64,000 nt of DNA from Hydractinia symbiolongicarpus. Lineage: Eukaryota > Cnidaria > Hydrozoa > Anthoathecata > Hydractiniidae. Where the stretch lies: NCBI RefSeq assembly GCF_029227915.1, contig NC_079876.1, forward strand, positions 29,671,828 to 29,735,827. The letters run 5' to 3'. The translations under genes and the position numbers were made by a program. The notes under the pieces are model-generated. The model was given only the letters and a program-made list of their open reading frames with translations, did no database searches and was not told the origin of the DNA. This document shows positions 35,288 to 46,582 of this stretch, piece by piece. How positions within the stretch are numbered: the first letter of the stretch is position 1; each line of letters opens with the position of its first letter.

Positions 35288-35658
35288 TGAAATTTCAGGT
35301 TACCAAGGCTACTTGAACTTGGAAAACATACTGGCAATGAATCTTATTATTTTAAATCGCGCAAGAGCATTACCATTTGACGACCTTCAGACTTTTCAAT
35401 TATTTGCCGTTTTGATAACTCAACAGATTGACTGGAACTGCAAACAAGTATGGTAATATCTGTGATTTTGAGTTTAAAAATTTAAGACATGGAAGGAATA
35501 ATTGCGCATTGTAAAATAACGGCTGGTACAACTATTGCAGCTGTTCTACCTCTCCAAGTTCGATACTTCGCCACAACGTGTCATGGCACACACATTCTCA
35601 CGATTAAAACTCTACAAGCATCCCTCAATCTTCTTATCACACAGGTTAGCCTAGCTAA

Positions 35659-35741
35659 TACCAGAGATGGGGTTCGAACCCACGCGGACAATCGTCCATT
35701 GGAACTTAAGTCCAACGCCTTAACCACTCGGCCACCCTGGT
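35659..35741 (-). tRNA. tRNA-Leu(UAA), near consensus
   Basis: Only change: outer T-stem pair is a G-T wobble. Confidence 0.86.
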
Positions 35742-36111
35742 TGAACATTCAGGTTAATAAGGTTACTTGAATTTGGAAAGGGTACGGGAAATGAACCTTA
35801 GTATTCTAAATCGCGCAAGAGCACTACCATTTGACAAACTTCAGATTTTTCAATAATTTGTCCTTTTGGTAACTCAACAAAATGAATGGAACTGCAAAAT
35901 GGGATGGTAATATTTGGGATTTTGAGTTTGAAAGTTTCAGATATGGAAGGCATTATTGCGTATCGTGAAGTAACGGCTGGTAAAATTATTGGGGCTATTC
36001 TATTTTGCCCTGTGGGATAATTCAACGGAACGTATTATGTTAACACATTTCCACGGTTAAAACACTCCAAGCATCCCTCAATCTTCTTATCACACAGGTT
36101 AACCTAGCTAA

Positions 36112-36194
36112 TACCAGAGGTGGGGTTCGAACCCATGCGGACAATAGTCCATTGGAACTTTAGTCCAACGTCTTAACCACTCGGCCACCCTTGT
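36112..36194 (-). tRNA. tRNA-Leu-derived copy with AAA anticodon
   Basis: Anticodon loop CTAAAGT; anticodon stem fully paired here, unlike 35205. One acceptor mismatch (ACAAGGG), D-stem GTCTTAACC. Confidence 0.6.
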
Positions 36195-36565
36195 TGAAAT
36201 TTCAGGTTACCAAGGCTACTTGAACTTGGAAAACATACTGGCAATCAATCTTATTATTTTAAATCGCGCAAGAGCATTACCATTTGACGACCTTCAGACT
36301 TTTCAATTATTTGCCGTTTTGATAACTCAACAGATTGACTGGAACTGCAAACAAGTATGGTAATATCTGTGATTTTGAGTTTAAAAATTTAAGACATGGA
36401 AGGAATAATTGCGCATTGTAAAATAACGGCTGGTACAACTATTGCAGCTGTTCTACCTCTCCAAGTTCGATACTTCGCCACAACTTGTCATGGCACACAC
36501 ATTTTCACGATTAAAACTCTACAAGCATCCCTCAATCTTCTTATCACACAGGTTAGCCTAGCTAA

Positions 36566-36648
36566 TACCAGAGATGGGGTTCGAACCCACGCGGACAATC
36601 GTCCATTGGAACTTAAGTCCAACGCCTTAACCACTCGGCCACCCTGGT
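36566..36648 (-). tRNA. tRNA-Leu(UAA), near consensus
   Basis: Duplicate of 35659-35741. Confidence 0.86.
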
Positions 36649-37018
36649 TGAACATTCAGGTTAATAAGGTTACTTGAATTTGGAAAGGGTACGGGAAATG
36701 AACCTTAGTATTCTAAATCGCGCAAGAGCACTACCATTTGACAAACTTCAGATTTTTCAATAATTTGTCCTTTTGGTAACTCAACAAAATGAATGGAACT
36801 GCAAAATGGGATGGTAATATTTGGGATTTTGAGTTTGAAAGTTTCAGATATGGAAGGCATTATTGCGTATCGTGAATTAACGGCTGGTAAAATTATTGGG
36901 GCTATTCTATTTTGCCCTGTGGGATAATTCAACGGAACGTATCATGTTAACACATTTCCACGGTTAAAACTCTCCAAGCATCCCTCAATCTTCTTATCAC
37001 ACAGGTTAACCTAGCTAA

Positions 37019-37101
37019 TACCAGAGGTGGGGTTCGAACCCATGCGGACAATAGTCCATTGGAACTTAAGTCCAACGCCTTAACCACTCGGCCACCCTGG
37101 T
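37019..37101 (-). tRNA. tRNA-Leu(UAA), near consensus
   Basis: Outer T-stem A-C mismatch and variable-loop ATAG; all else consensus. Confidence 0.8.
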
Positions 37102-37472
37102 TGAAATTTGAGGTTAATAAGGTTACTTGATCTTGGAAAAACTACTGGGAATGAACCTTAGTATTTTAAATCGCGCAGGAGCATTAACATCTGTCGATCT
37201 TCTTATTTCTTTAATAACTTGCCCTTTTGATAATTCAACAATATGACTGAAACTGCAAAAAAGTATGGTAATATTTGGGATTTTGAGTTTGAAAATTTGA
37301 GATATGGAAGGAATAATTGCGCATTGTGAAATAACGGCTGGAACAACTATTGCAGCTGTTCTATTTTTCCAGGTTCGATACTTCGCCAGAACGTGACATG
37401 GCAAACACATTTCCACGTGTAAATTCTCCAAGCATCCTTCAATCATCTTATCACCCAGATAAACCTAGCTAA

Positions 37473-37555
37473 TACCAGAGGTGGGGTTCGAACCCACCCG
37501 GACAATCGTCCAATGGAACTTAAGTCCAACGCCTTAACCACTCGGCCACCCCGGC
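37473..37555 (-). tRNA. tRNA-Leu(UAA) copy
   Basis: Acceptor GCCGGGG has two changes; variable arm changed (CACCCGGAC). Anticodon TAA. Confidence 0.62.
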
Positions 37556-37926
37556 TGAACTTTCAAGTTAATAAGGTTACTTGAACTTGGAAAAAGTACT
37601 GGCAATGAATCTTATTATTTTAAATCGCGCAAGAGCATTACCATTTGACGACCTTCAGACTTTTCAATAATTTGCCGTTTTGATAACTCAACAGATTGAC
37701 TGGAACTGCAAAAAAGTATGGTAATATCTGTGATTTTGAGTTTGAAAGATTGAGACATGGAAGGAATAATTGCGCATTGTGAAATAACAGCTGGTACAAC
37801 TATTGCAGCTGTTCTACCTCTCCAAGTTCGATACTTCGCCACAACGTGTCATGGCAAACACATTTCCACGATTAAAACTCTACAAGCCTCCCTCAATCTT
37901 CTTATCACACAGGTTAGCCTAGCTAA

Positions 37927-38009
37927 TACCAGAGGTGGTGTTCGAACCCACGCGGACAATAGTCCATTGGAACTTAAGTCCAACGTCTTAACCACTCGGC
38001 CACCCTGGT
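37927..38009 (-). tRNA. tRNA-Leu(UAA) copy
   Basis: G53-C61 pair lost (GGTGTTCG on the plus strand) and D-stem GTCTTAACC; acceptor and anticodon arm consensus. Confidence 0.66.
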
Positions 38010-38381
38010 TGAAATATTTCAGATTACCAAGGTTACTTGAACTTGGAAAACGTACTGGCAATGAACCTTAGTATTCTAAATCGTGCAAGAGCACTACCAT
38101 TTGACGACCTTCAGATTTTTCAATAATTTGCCCTTTTGATAACTCAACAAAATGACTGGAACTGCAAAATGGGATGGTAATACTTCGGATTTTGAGTTTG
38201 AAAGTTTCAGATATGGAAGGCATTATTGCGTATCGTGAAGTAACGGCTGGTAGAATTATTGGGGCTATTCTATTTTGCCCTGTGGGATAATTCAACACAA
38301 CGTATGATGTTAACACATTTCCACGGTTAAAACTCTCCAAGCATTCCTCAATCTTCTTATCACACAGGTTAGCCTAGCTAA

Positions 38382-38464
38382 TACCGGAGGTGGGGTTCGA
38401 ACCCATACGGACAATAGTCCATTGGAAGTTAAGTCCAACGCCTTAACCACTCGGCCACCCTGGT
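38382..38464 (-). tRNA. tRNA-Leu(UAA) copy
   Basis: Acceptor 3' strand CTCCGGT, T-stem CCCATACGG, position 37 is C. Anticodon TAA. Confidence 0.62.
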
Positions 38465-38834
38465 TGAAATTTCAGGTTACCAAGGTTATTTGAACTTGGA
38501 AAACGTACTGGTAATGAACCTTAGTATTCTAAATTGCGCAAGAGCACCACCATTTGACGACCTTCAGATTTTTCAATAATTTGCCCTTTTGATAACTCAA
38601 CAAAATGAATGGAACTGCAAAATGGGACGGTAAAACTTGGGACTTTGAGTTTGAAAGTTTCAGATATGGAAGGCATTATTGCGTATCGTGAAGTAACGGC
38701 TCGTAGAATTATTGGGGCTATTCTATTTTGCCCTGTGGTATAATTCAACGCAACGTATCATGTTAACACATTTCCACGGTTAAAACTCTCCAAGTATCCC
38801 TCAATCTTCTTATCACACAGGTTAGCCTAGCTAA

Positions 38835-38917
38835 TACCAGAGGTGGGGTTCGAACCCATGCGGACAATAGTCCATTGGAACTTAAGTCAAACGCCTTAAC
38901 CACTCGGCCACCCTGGT
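38835..38917 (-). tRNA. tRNA-Leu(UAA) copy
   Basis: Anticodon-stem mismatch (TTTGA) and outer T-stem A-C; acceptor and D-arm consensus. Confidence 0.68.
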
Positions 38918-39287
38918 TGAAATTTCAGGTTACCAAGGTTACTTGAACTTGGAAAACGTACTGGCAATGAACCTTAGTATTCTAAATCGTGCAAGAGCAC
39001 TACCATTTGACGACTTTCAGATTTTTTAATAGATTGCCCTTTTGATAACTCAACAAAATGAATGGAACTGCAAAATGGGATGGTAATATTTGGGATTTTG
39101 AGTTTGAAAGTTTCAAATATGGAAGGCATTATTGCGTATCGTGAAGTAACGGCTGGTAAAATTATTGGGGCTATTCTATTTTGCCTTGTGGGATAATTCA
39201 ACACAACGTATCATGTTAACACATTTCCACGGTTTAAACTCTCCAAGCATCCCTCAATCTTCTTATCACACAGGTTAGCCTAGCTAA

Positions 39288-39370
39288 TACCAGAGGTGGT
39301 GTTTGAACCCATGCGGACAATAGACCATTGGAACTTAAGTCTAACGCCTTCACCACTCGGCCACCCTGGT
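39288..39370 (-). tRNA. tRNA-Leu(UAA) copy
   Basis: Several changes: T-arm GGTGTTTGAACCC, variable arm AATAGACC, anticodon stem TCTAACG, D-loop CTTCACC (plus strand). Anticodon TAA. Confidence 0.58.
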
Positions 39371-39740
39371 TGAACATTCAGGTTCATAAGGTTACTTGAA
39401 TTTGGAAAGGGTACGGGAAATGAACCATAGTATTTCCAAATCGCCCAAGAGCATTACCATTTGACGAACTTCAGATTTTGTAATAATTTTCCATTGTGAT
39501 AGCTCAACAAAATGAATGGAGCTGCAAAAAAGGATGGTAATATTTGGGATTTGGAGTTTGAATGTTTGAGATATGGAAGGCATTATTGCGCATCGTGAAG
39601 TAACGGCTGGTAGAACTATTGGGGCTATTCTATTTTGCCATGTGGGATAATTCAACACAACGTGTCATGTTAACGCATTTCCACGGCAAAACCCTCCAAG
39701 CATCCCTCAATCTTCTTATCACACAGGTTAGCCTAGCTAA

Positions 39741-39823
39741 TACCAGAGGTGAGGTTCGAACCCATACGGACAATAGTCCATTGGAACTTAAGTCCAACGC
39801 CTTAACCACTCGGCCAACCTGGT
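39741..39823 (-). tRNA. tRNA-Leu(UAA) copy
   Basis: T-stem changes (GGTGAGGTTCG, CCCATACGG) and last acceptor base T; anticodon and D-arms consensus. Confidence 0.66.
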
Positions 39824-40342
39824 TGAAATTTCAAGTTAATAAGGTTACTTGAACTTGGAAAAAGTACTGGCAATGAATCTTATTATTTTAAATCGCGCAA
39901 GAGCATTAACATCTGTCGATCTTCTTATTTCTTTAATAATTTGCCGTTTTGATAATTCAACAAATTGACTGGAACTGCAAAAAGTATGGTAATATTTGGA
40001 ATATTGGAAAAAGTACTGGGAATGAACCTAAATATTCTAAATCGTGTAAGAGCATTAACATCTGTCGACCTTCTTATTTCTTTAATAATTTGCAGCTTTG
40101 ATAATTCATTAAATTGCCTGGAACTGCAAAAAGAGATGTAATCTTTGAGATTTTGAATTTGAAATTTGGTGACATGGAATGAGTAATTGCGTATCGTGAT
40201 ATAACGGCTGGTACAACTATTGCAGCTACTCTACCTCTCCAAGTTCGATACTTCGCAACAACGTGTCATGGCAAACACATTTCCACGTTTAAATTCTCCA
40301 AGCATCCTTCAATCATCTTATCAAAAACGTTAACCTAGCTAA
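39824..40342. repeat. Fused tRNA-less unit
   Basis: Near 40000 spacer text (GGTAATATTTGGA) joins directly to leader text (ATATTGGAAAAAGTACTGGG), so a tRNA copy and most of its flanks have been deleted. The rest is ordinary spacer; nothing else seen. Confidence 0.75.
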
Positions 40343-40425
40343 TAACAGAGATGGGGTTCGAACCCACTCGGAGAAACGTTCATTGGAGCTTAAGTCCAAC
40401 GCCTTAACCACTCGGCCAGCCTGGT
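40343..40425 (-). pseudogene. tRNA-Leu-derived pseudogene
   Basis: Acceptor tip and variable arm altered (CTCGGAGAAACGTTC on the plus strand), acceptor ACCAGGC. Anticodon TAA with C at position 38. Confidence 0.62.
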
Positions 40426-40797
40426 TGAATATTCAGGTAAATAAGGTTACTTGAACTTGGAAGAAGTACTGGCAATGAACCTTAGTATTTTAAATCGCAC
40501 AAGAGCATTAACATCTGTCGATCTTCTTATTTCTTTAATAATTTGCCGTTTTGATAATTCAACAAATTGATTGGAACTGCAAAAAAAAAATGGTAATATT
40601 TGGGATTGTGAGTTTGAAAATTTGAGATATGGAAGGAATAATTGCGCATTGCGAAATAACGGCTGGGACAACTATTGCAGCTATTCTACCTCTCCAAGTT
40701 CGGTACTTCGCAACAACGTGTCATGGTATACACATTTCCACGTTTAAATGCTCCAAGCATCCTTCAATCATCTTATCAAAAACGTTAACTTGGCTAA

Positions 40798-40880
40798 TAA
40801 CAGAGATGGGGTTCGAACCCACTCGGAGAAACGTTCATTGGAGGTTATGTCCAACGCCTTAACCACTCGGCCACCCTTGT
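40798..40880 (-). pseudogene. tRNA-Leu-derived pseudogene
   Basis: Invariant U33 is A (loop CATAACC), acceptor ACAAGGG, variable arm as at 40343. Confidence 0.6.
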
Positions 40881-41221
40881 TGAATATTCAGGTTAATTAG
40901 GTTACTTGAGTTTGAAAAAGGTACGTGAAATGAACCTTAGTATTCTAAATCGCCCAAGAGCATTACCATTTGACGAACTTCAGATTTTTTAATAATTTTC
41001 CATTTTCATAGCTCAACAAAAGGAATGGAGCTCCAAAAAGTGATAGTAATATTTGGGATTTTGAGTATGAAATTTTGAGATATGAAAGGCATAATTGCGC
41101 ATCGTGAAATAACGGCTTGTAGAATTATTGGTGCTATTTCATTTCGCCATGTGCGATACTTCACCACAACGTATCATGTTAACACACCTCCACGGTTAAA
41201 ACTCTCCAAGCATCCCTCAAT

Positions 41222-41522
41222 TTTTTTATTATTATTATATTATTAACAATTTCTTTTACATTGACGTGTAAAAAAAAAAAAAAAAATTCTAGCTTCTCGG
41301 GAAAAGTCGCTAATTAAAGTAAATGAAGAAGGCAATTAATTTAGTTAATTTGACTTCTTTGCTTTGCATACCATCATCCTGAGATAAAGGATGGTTAGAC
41401 TATAGCTTTTATATTTGAGATCCTATATATTGCAAGGAAGTGGTATGCCAGAAAATTCGGGAAAAAAAACACAACAAAAACAAATCGCAAAATGCTATAA
41501 ATACTAAATAAAAGTCTGCCTG
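41222..41522 (-). other. 3' untranslated region and AAT-rich tail of the minus-strand retrotransposon
   Basis: Between the RT stop at 41523 and the left junction. It contains a possible CATCC/GGATG stem-loop (41379-41397) and an A/T homopolymer at about 41269-41286, and ends in imperfect AAT repeats. The tail resembles the (AAT)n tract at 48.5 kb. Confidence 0.75.
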
Positions 41523-44500
41523 TCAAATAAAGCCTAATCCATTAATATACGGTTTGCACAACCTACAAGGGCAACTTTCTGGATTCCATTTCTTAATTTT
41601 TGACTTAAACTCTTGTAACGTTTCAGATGTTTTTATATTTGATGGTATCATCTGCCACAATTTTGGCGCAAAATTTGAGATAGTTTCAGTGCCATAAGTA
41701 GACGTTTTTGCTGTGCGATAGCAAAGTTCTCTTTCATTTCTCAAATTATAAGTGCTACTACGGAACAGAAAAATATCACTTATTATATCAGGTGAGAGTT
41801 TGTTTTTAGCTTTATATATTTCTATAGCTAGTGTTTCAAGATTTTTTTCGTGTATCGTTTTTGATTTATCTCTATGTAACAGTTCCTTAAATGTTGATGA
41901 ATGGTCACAATAGATTATTCGAAGTGCTCTTACATGCAGATTATTAATTCTGTTATTCAATGTTCTATTGTGGAACATCCATATCAAAGGACAGTAACTG
42001 AATTGAGAGGTAACAAAAGCCTTCATAGTAACTCTTCTTTTTTGAGTATCCATGTAAGGTGCAACACGCGCTAACGCATGTAGTTTTTGGCTGGTTTTTT
42101 GACATAAGTCCGTTACATGCAAATCAAATTTTAATTTCCGATCAATTTTTATTCCTAACAGTTTCTGTTGGTCACTGTTTTCAATGTACGTGTCTCCAAC
42201 GACAGCTTTTGTATCAAGTGGTAAGCTAGAAAGAAGATGGCTCTTTGCTTCATTGGCTTTCATACCGTTTTCAGCAAACCATATAAACATTCTTTTTGCT
42301 GTTTTTTCAAGGTCTTCTACAACTTGATTTTTATCAGACCCATACGTATATGGGGTGTTGTCATCTGTGTAGCTAGCTATATCAGTTTCAATCGTTATCA
42401 GATATAAATCTATCAGGAAAACGTTGAAGAGTAGTGGGCCTAAAATAGACCCTTGTGGCACACCAAATAAGATGTCCAGTAACGTACTAAATGAGTTGTT
42501 TATTTTAACTCTTTGTTTCCGGCCAGTTAAATAGCTATGTATTAATCTCAAAGCATCCTTGTCAAACCCATAAGCGTGCAATTTAGCAATAGTAAATCGT
42601 GATTTATACAGTCAAAAGCTTTAGACAAGTCTGTCAATAACGCTGCGTAAGATCCTTTATTATCTAGGCTTTTTTTACATTTTTCGATCATTGCTATAAG
42701 GCATTGCTGCATACTAAAACCTCTTTGAAAACCACACTGCTGCTTGTTAAAAATAGGTTGAAAAAAGCTTCAATTTGTTCGTATAAGCATTTTTCGAATA
42801 TCTTAGAGATATTAGGCAGTATACTGACCGGGCGGTAGTTACACTTGTCCGTACGGTCATCCTTTTTAAAAACTGGAATGACGTCTGCGTTCTTAAGGCT
42901 TTTTGGAAAATTGGATTGGTCGATGTTATAATTTATGCTATTGCACAAAACATTTCCAAAAATGTCAGAATTTTCCTGTATTATTTTCGTTGGAATGTCA
43001 GACTGCTGTGTAGTTTTATTTTTATCCAAATCTTTAATTTTTTTTGTAACATCAGATAGGCTGACTCGTCTAAAAGAAAGCTTTTTACCAGACTCGCCAT
43101 AAAACTGTTTGATTTTGACAACACTTGGATGATTAGCAAATTTTGATAACGAGGTCTCAATAGATTTATCATTAAAAACATTATCATTTTGTGGATTTTC
43201 ATTTAGCTTGATTCTAAGATTGGGAACAAGGTTGCAAAAATAATCATTGAAAATCGATGCTATTTCAAGGTCATCAGTGATAGTTTTTCCATTTTCAACT
43301 AATGTTATCAGCTCTTTGTTTTTGACTTTCTCAGTAAAGCAAGGTTTACCTGTGTTCCAGAATTTTTTATTATCTGTAACACTTTTAATCTCTAAATTGT
43401 TATAGTAGGTTTCTTTACTTTTTTGTACTAGTTTGACACACTTATTTCTTTGCTTTTTAAAAGCAGTTTTAGTTTCATCGTTTTCGTTTTTTAAGTATTT
43501 ATTTCTTAGTCTAGATCTAGTCATTATTGCCTTATTTAACTCTTTATTCACAAAAGGTGCTTGGTTGGTTCTCAAATATTTCGTTTTCTTTGGAGCATGT
43601 ATATTAAGAGTGTTCATGACTTTGTTCAAAGATGCTTCAAGATCAATACCTAAGAAATCGGTTTCATTTAACGATTTAAAAAGGTCCCCCCGGAAAGTTT
43701 CATGGTCAAATTTTTTGTAGTCCCTATATTGTTGTATGTTCGGTTTACCCTTTTTAAATTTAGTTTTCATAAAAGTCACAGTCATCTTGTGGAAGTCAGA
43801 TAAGCCTGTTTCCACAACATTAGTGTGTTGAAAGCTTGATGATTTGTTAGTAAGGATCAAGTCGATGCAAGTTGGCTTGCATTGGCTTTTAAAACAAGTA
43901 GGCTCTTTTACAAGGTTATGCAAACCATACATTTTTGCAAAATCAGAAAGTGGAATTTCGCTTGGTTCAGCATTGAAATCACCGATCACAAGAAGATTGT
44001 CATAAGTAGCAGAATGTTTAGCAAGTTCCTCTTCAATATATTGCAAATGTTTTTTCAAATTTTGTTTATGAGAGTTGTATACGCAACAGAGGAGCCACTT
44101 TTGTTTCCGCAGATTTATTTCCACTAATAAGTATTCTGCATGGTTTTGAAATTTACAGGTAATGGGTCGGGATGGAATATCTTGCCGTAAATACAGCAGA
44201 ATACCGCCACCGAAACAGTCTCGGTCTAGCCTGTATGGTTTGGTATAGCCATTGATAAAAAATTGTGCTGTGGGAAAAGAGTTGTCGATTTTAGACTCTG
44301 AGACCATCAAAATGTCAAGATTACCATCTACAGTCGCAGAAAGCATCTCAAATTTGTTTCTTATTGAGTTGATATTTATATGCCCAATAGCTACTCTATG
44401 AAGGTGTTTAATGCGCAAGTTATTTAATCTCGTATGAGCGTTTAACTCGCAGGGAATAGAATTGGAACTTGCAAAATACTGTGTTGGCTCAGAGTTGTTA

Positions 44501-44646
44501 TGACTTTGTTCGCAAATTTCAGAACACCATGATGATACATAACTATCGTTAGTGTAATCATTGTGTAAAAAATTTGTAATTTGATTTTCATCCCCGTTTT
44601 CAAACACTTCTTTTTCAATTTCATTTGAAGTGCTTAACGAGGGTAA
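41523..44646 (-). pseudogene. Endonuclease-reverse transcriptase (ORF2-like), frameshifted
   Basis: Two open stretches in different frames, 44607-42694 (637 codons, opening at GTG, no upstream ATG in frame) and 42581-41523 (352 codons). Endonuclease motifs in the first: HININS at about residues 76-81, SESK with E104, GDFN at 209-212, GLSDFH at 268-273. RT begins near its end (NYRPVSILP). The second carries the VPQGSILGP block, the catalytic box as YTDD instead of YADD (42360-42371), and a C-terminal cysteine knuckle CPCRLC near the stop. Two single-base losses explain the frame changes: one in an A6 run at 42761-42766, one near 42590. Family: CR1/jockey-like non-LTR elements, where an LCK-type C-terminus of this kind is common. 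It cannot make a full-length protein as it stands. Confidence 0.88.
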
Positions 44647-44686
44647 AAATCAGATTCACACATATCACACAGGTTAGCGTAGCTAA

Positions 44687-44769
44687 TACCACAGATGGGG
44701 TTCGAACCCACGCGGACAATCGTCCATTGGAAATTAAGTCCGACGCCTTAACCACTCGGCCACCCTGGT
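44687..44769 (-). tRNA. tRNA-Leu(UAA) copy
   Basis: Anticodon TAA with T at position 37 (loop CTTAATT); acceptor CTGTGGT has one mismatch and the anticodon stem one change. Lies 24 bp from the retrotransposon junction. Confidence 0.66.
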
Positions 44770-45139
44770 TGAAATTTCAAGTTAATAAGATTACTTGAAC
44801 TTGGAAAAAGTACTGGCAATGAATCTTATTATTTTAAATCGCGCAAGAGCATTACCATTTGACGACCTTCAGACTTTTCAATAATTTGCCGTTTTGATAA
44901 CTCAACAAAATGAATGGAAATGCAAAATGGGATGGTAATATTTGGGATTTTGAGTTTGAAAGTTTCAGATATGGAAGGCATTATTGCGTATCGTGAAGTA
45001 ACGGCTGGTAGAATTATTGGGGCTATTCTATTTTGCCCTGTGGGATAATTCAACACAACGTATCATGTTAACACATTTCCACGGTTAAAACTCTCCAAGC
45101 ATCCCTCAATCTTCTTATCACACAGGTTAGCCTAGCTAA

Positions 45140-45222
45140 TACCAGAGATGGGGTTCGAACCAATGCGGACAATAGTCCATTGGAACTTAAGTCCAACGCC
45201 TTAACCACTCGGCCACCCTGGT
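45140..45222 (-). tRNA. tRNA-Leu(UAA) copy
   Basis: T-stem changed (GATGGGG and CCAATGCGG on the plus strand); acceptor, D and anticodon arms consensus. Confidence 0.7.
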
Positions 45223-45592
45223 TGAAATTTCAAGTTAATAAGGTTACTTGAACTTGGAAAAAGTACTGGCAATGAATCTTATTATTTTAAATCGCGCAAG
45301 AGCATTACCATTTGACGAACTTCAGATTTTTGAATAATTTGCCCTTTTGATAACTCAACAAAATGAATGGAACTGCAAAATAGGATGGTAATATTAGGGA
45401 TTTTGAGTTTGAAAGTTTCAGATATGGAAGGCATTATTGCGTATCGTGAAGTAACGGCTGGTAGAATTATTGGGGCTATTCTATTTTGCCCTGTGGGATA
45501 ATTCAACACAACGTATCATGTTAACACATTTCCACGGTTAAAACTCGCCAAGCATCCCTCAATCTTCTTATCACACAGGTTAGCCTAGCTAA

Positions 45593-45675
45593 TACCAGAG
45601 ATGGGGTTCGAACCAATGCGGACAATAGTCCATTGGAACTTAAGTCCAACGCCTTAACCACTCGACCACCCTGGT
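45593..45675 (-). tRNA. tRNA-Leu(UAA) copy
   Basis: As 45140 plus an A-box change (TGGTCGAGTGG). Confidence 0.66.
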
Positions 45676-46046
45676 TGAAATTTCAAGTTAATAAGGTTAC
45701 TTGAACTTGGAAAAAGTACTGGCAATGAATCTTATTATTTTAAATCGCGCAAGAGCATTACCATTTGACGAACTTCAGATTTTTCAATAATTTGCCGTTT
45801 TGATAACTCAACAGATTGACTGGAACTGCAAAACATTATGGCAATATCTGTGATTTTGGGTTTGAAAGTTTGAGACATGGAAGGAATAATTGCGCATTGT
45901 GAAATAACGGCTGGTACAACTATTGCAGCTGTTCTACCTCTCCAAGTTCGATACTTCGCCACAACGTGTCATGGCAAACACATTTCCACGATTAAAACTC
46001 TACAAGCATCCCTCAATCTTCTCATCACACAGGTAAGCCTAGCTAA

Positions 46047-46129
46047 TACCAGAGGTGGAGTTCGAACCCACGCGGACAATCGTCCATTGGAACTTAAGTC
46101 CAACGCCTTAACCACTCGGCCACCCTGGT
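46047..46129 (-). tRNA. tRNA-Leu(UAA), near consensus
   Basis: Single T-stem change giving a G-T wobble (GGTGGAGTTCG on the plus strand). Confidence 0.84.
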
Positions 46130-46499
46130 TGAACATTCAGGTTAATAAGGTTACTTGAATTTGGAAAGGGTACGGGAAATGAACCTTGGTATTCTAAATC
46201 GCCCAAGAGCATTACCATTTGACAACCTTCAGAGTTTTCAATAATTTGCCGTTTTGATAACTCAACAAAATGAATGGAACTGCAAGATGGGATGGTAATA
46301 TCTGGGATTTTGAGCTTGAAAGTTTGGGATATGGAAGGCACAATTGCGAATCGTGAAATAACGGCTTGTAGAATTATTGGTGCTATTCCATTTCGCCATG
46401 CGCGATATTTCACCACAAGGTATCATGTTAACGCATTTCCACGGTTAAAACTCTCCAAGCGTCCCTCAATCTTCTTATCACACAGGTTAGCCTAGCTAA

Positions 46500-46582
46500 T
46501 ACCAGAGGTGGGGTTCGAACCCACGCGGACAATCATCCATTGGAACTTAAGTCCAACGCCTTAACCACTCGGCCACCCTGGT
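46500..46582 (-). tRNA. tRNA-Leu(UAA), near consensus
   Basis: Single variable-arm change (CATCC); otherwise exact consensus. Confidence 0.87.

Larger units (their letters stand above)
35205..37018. repeat. 907-bp tandem duplication
   Basis: 35205-36111 and 36112-37018 align with a constant 907-bp offset (tRNA starts 35205/36112 and 35659/36566) and share rare variants such as the AAA anticodon and the G-T wobble T-stem. Confidence 0.85.
1..41221 (-). repeat. Main tandem array of tRNA-Leu(UAA) satellite units
   Basis: Head-to-tail units of about 453 bp (subfamilies of about 423 bp; short units of 206 bp) each carry an 83-nt tRNA-Leu(UAA) copy on the minus strand and a spacer of about 370 bp. 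Read on the minus strand a unit has a T4-T5 tract about 40 nt before the tRNA, a leader ending in the palindrome TGAAATTTCA, the tRNA, a TTAGC-TAG-GCTAA hairpin, then a spacer with alternating sequence types. One type ends toward the next tRNA with GCCCTGTGGGATAATTCA-like text; another has CTCCAAGTTCGATACTTCGC (both plus-strand text). Mosaics between types are common, as expected from unequal exchange or gene conversion. No host protein gene is seen in the spacers. The copies between about 10 and 37 kb are the most alike. Confidence 0.95.
41222..44662 (-). mobile_element. 5'-truncated non-LTR retrotransposon (APE/RT type)
   Basis: The element interrupts an array unit. Left flank ends in CATCCCTCAA(T) and right flank resumes at TATCACACAGG; about 5 bp of unit (CTTCT) are missing and no clear target-site duplication is seen. 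Its 3' end lies at the left, with an AATAAT-rich tail (41222-41250) preceded by an A/T tract. The body encodes an apurinic-type endonuclease and a reverse transcriptase. No ORF1 remains, so it is truncated at the 5' end, as is usual for target-primed insertions. It lies in the same orientation as the surrounding tRNA copies. Confidence 0.9.

Noticed and set aside
1-41221. CRISPR array
   Set aside because: Repeats are about 453 bp with a tRNA inside, not short direct repeats with unique spacers, and the genome is eukaryotic.
43433-43720. Plus-strand frames of 81-95 codons inside the minus-strand retrotransposon
   Set aside because: They lie antisense to the endonuclease coding region and match no motif.
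41222-44662. tRNA-targeted insertion by the minus-strand retrotransposon
   Set aside because: It lies 24 bp from a tRNA 3' end, but with tRNAs every 453 bp one such event is expected by chance, and the second element inserted mid-spacer.
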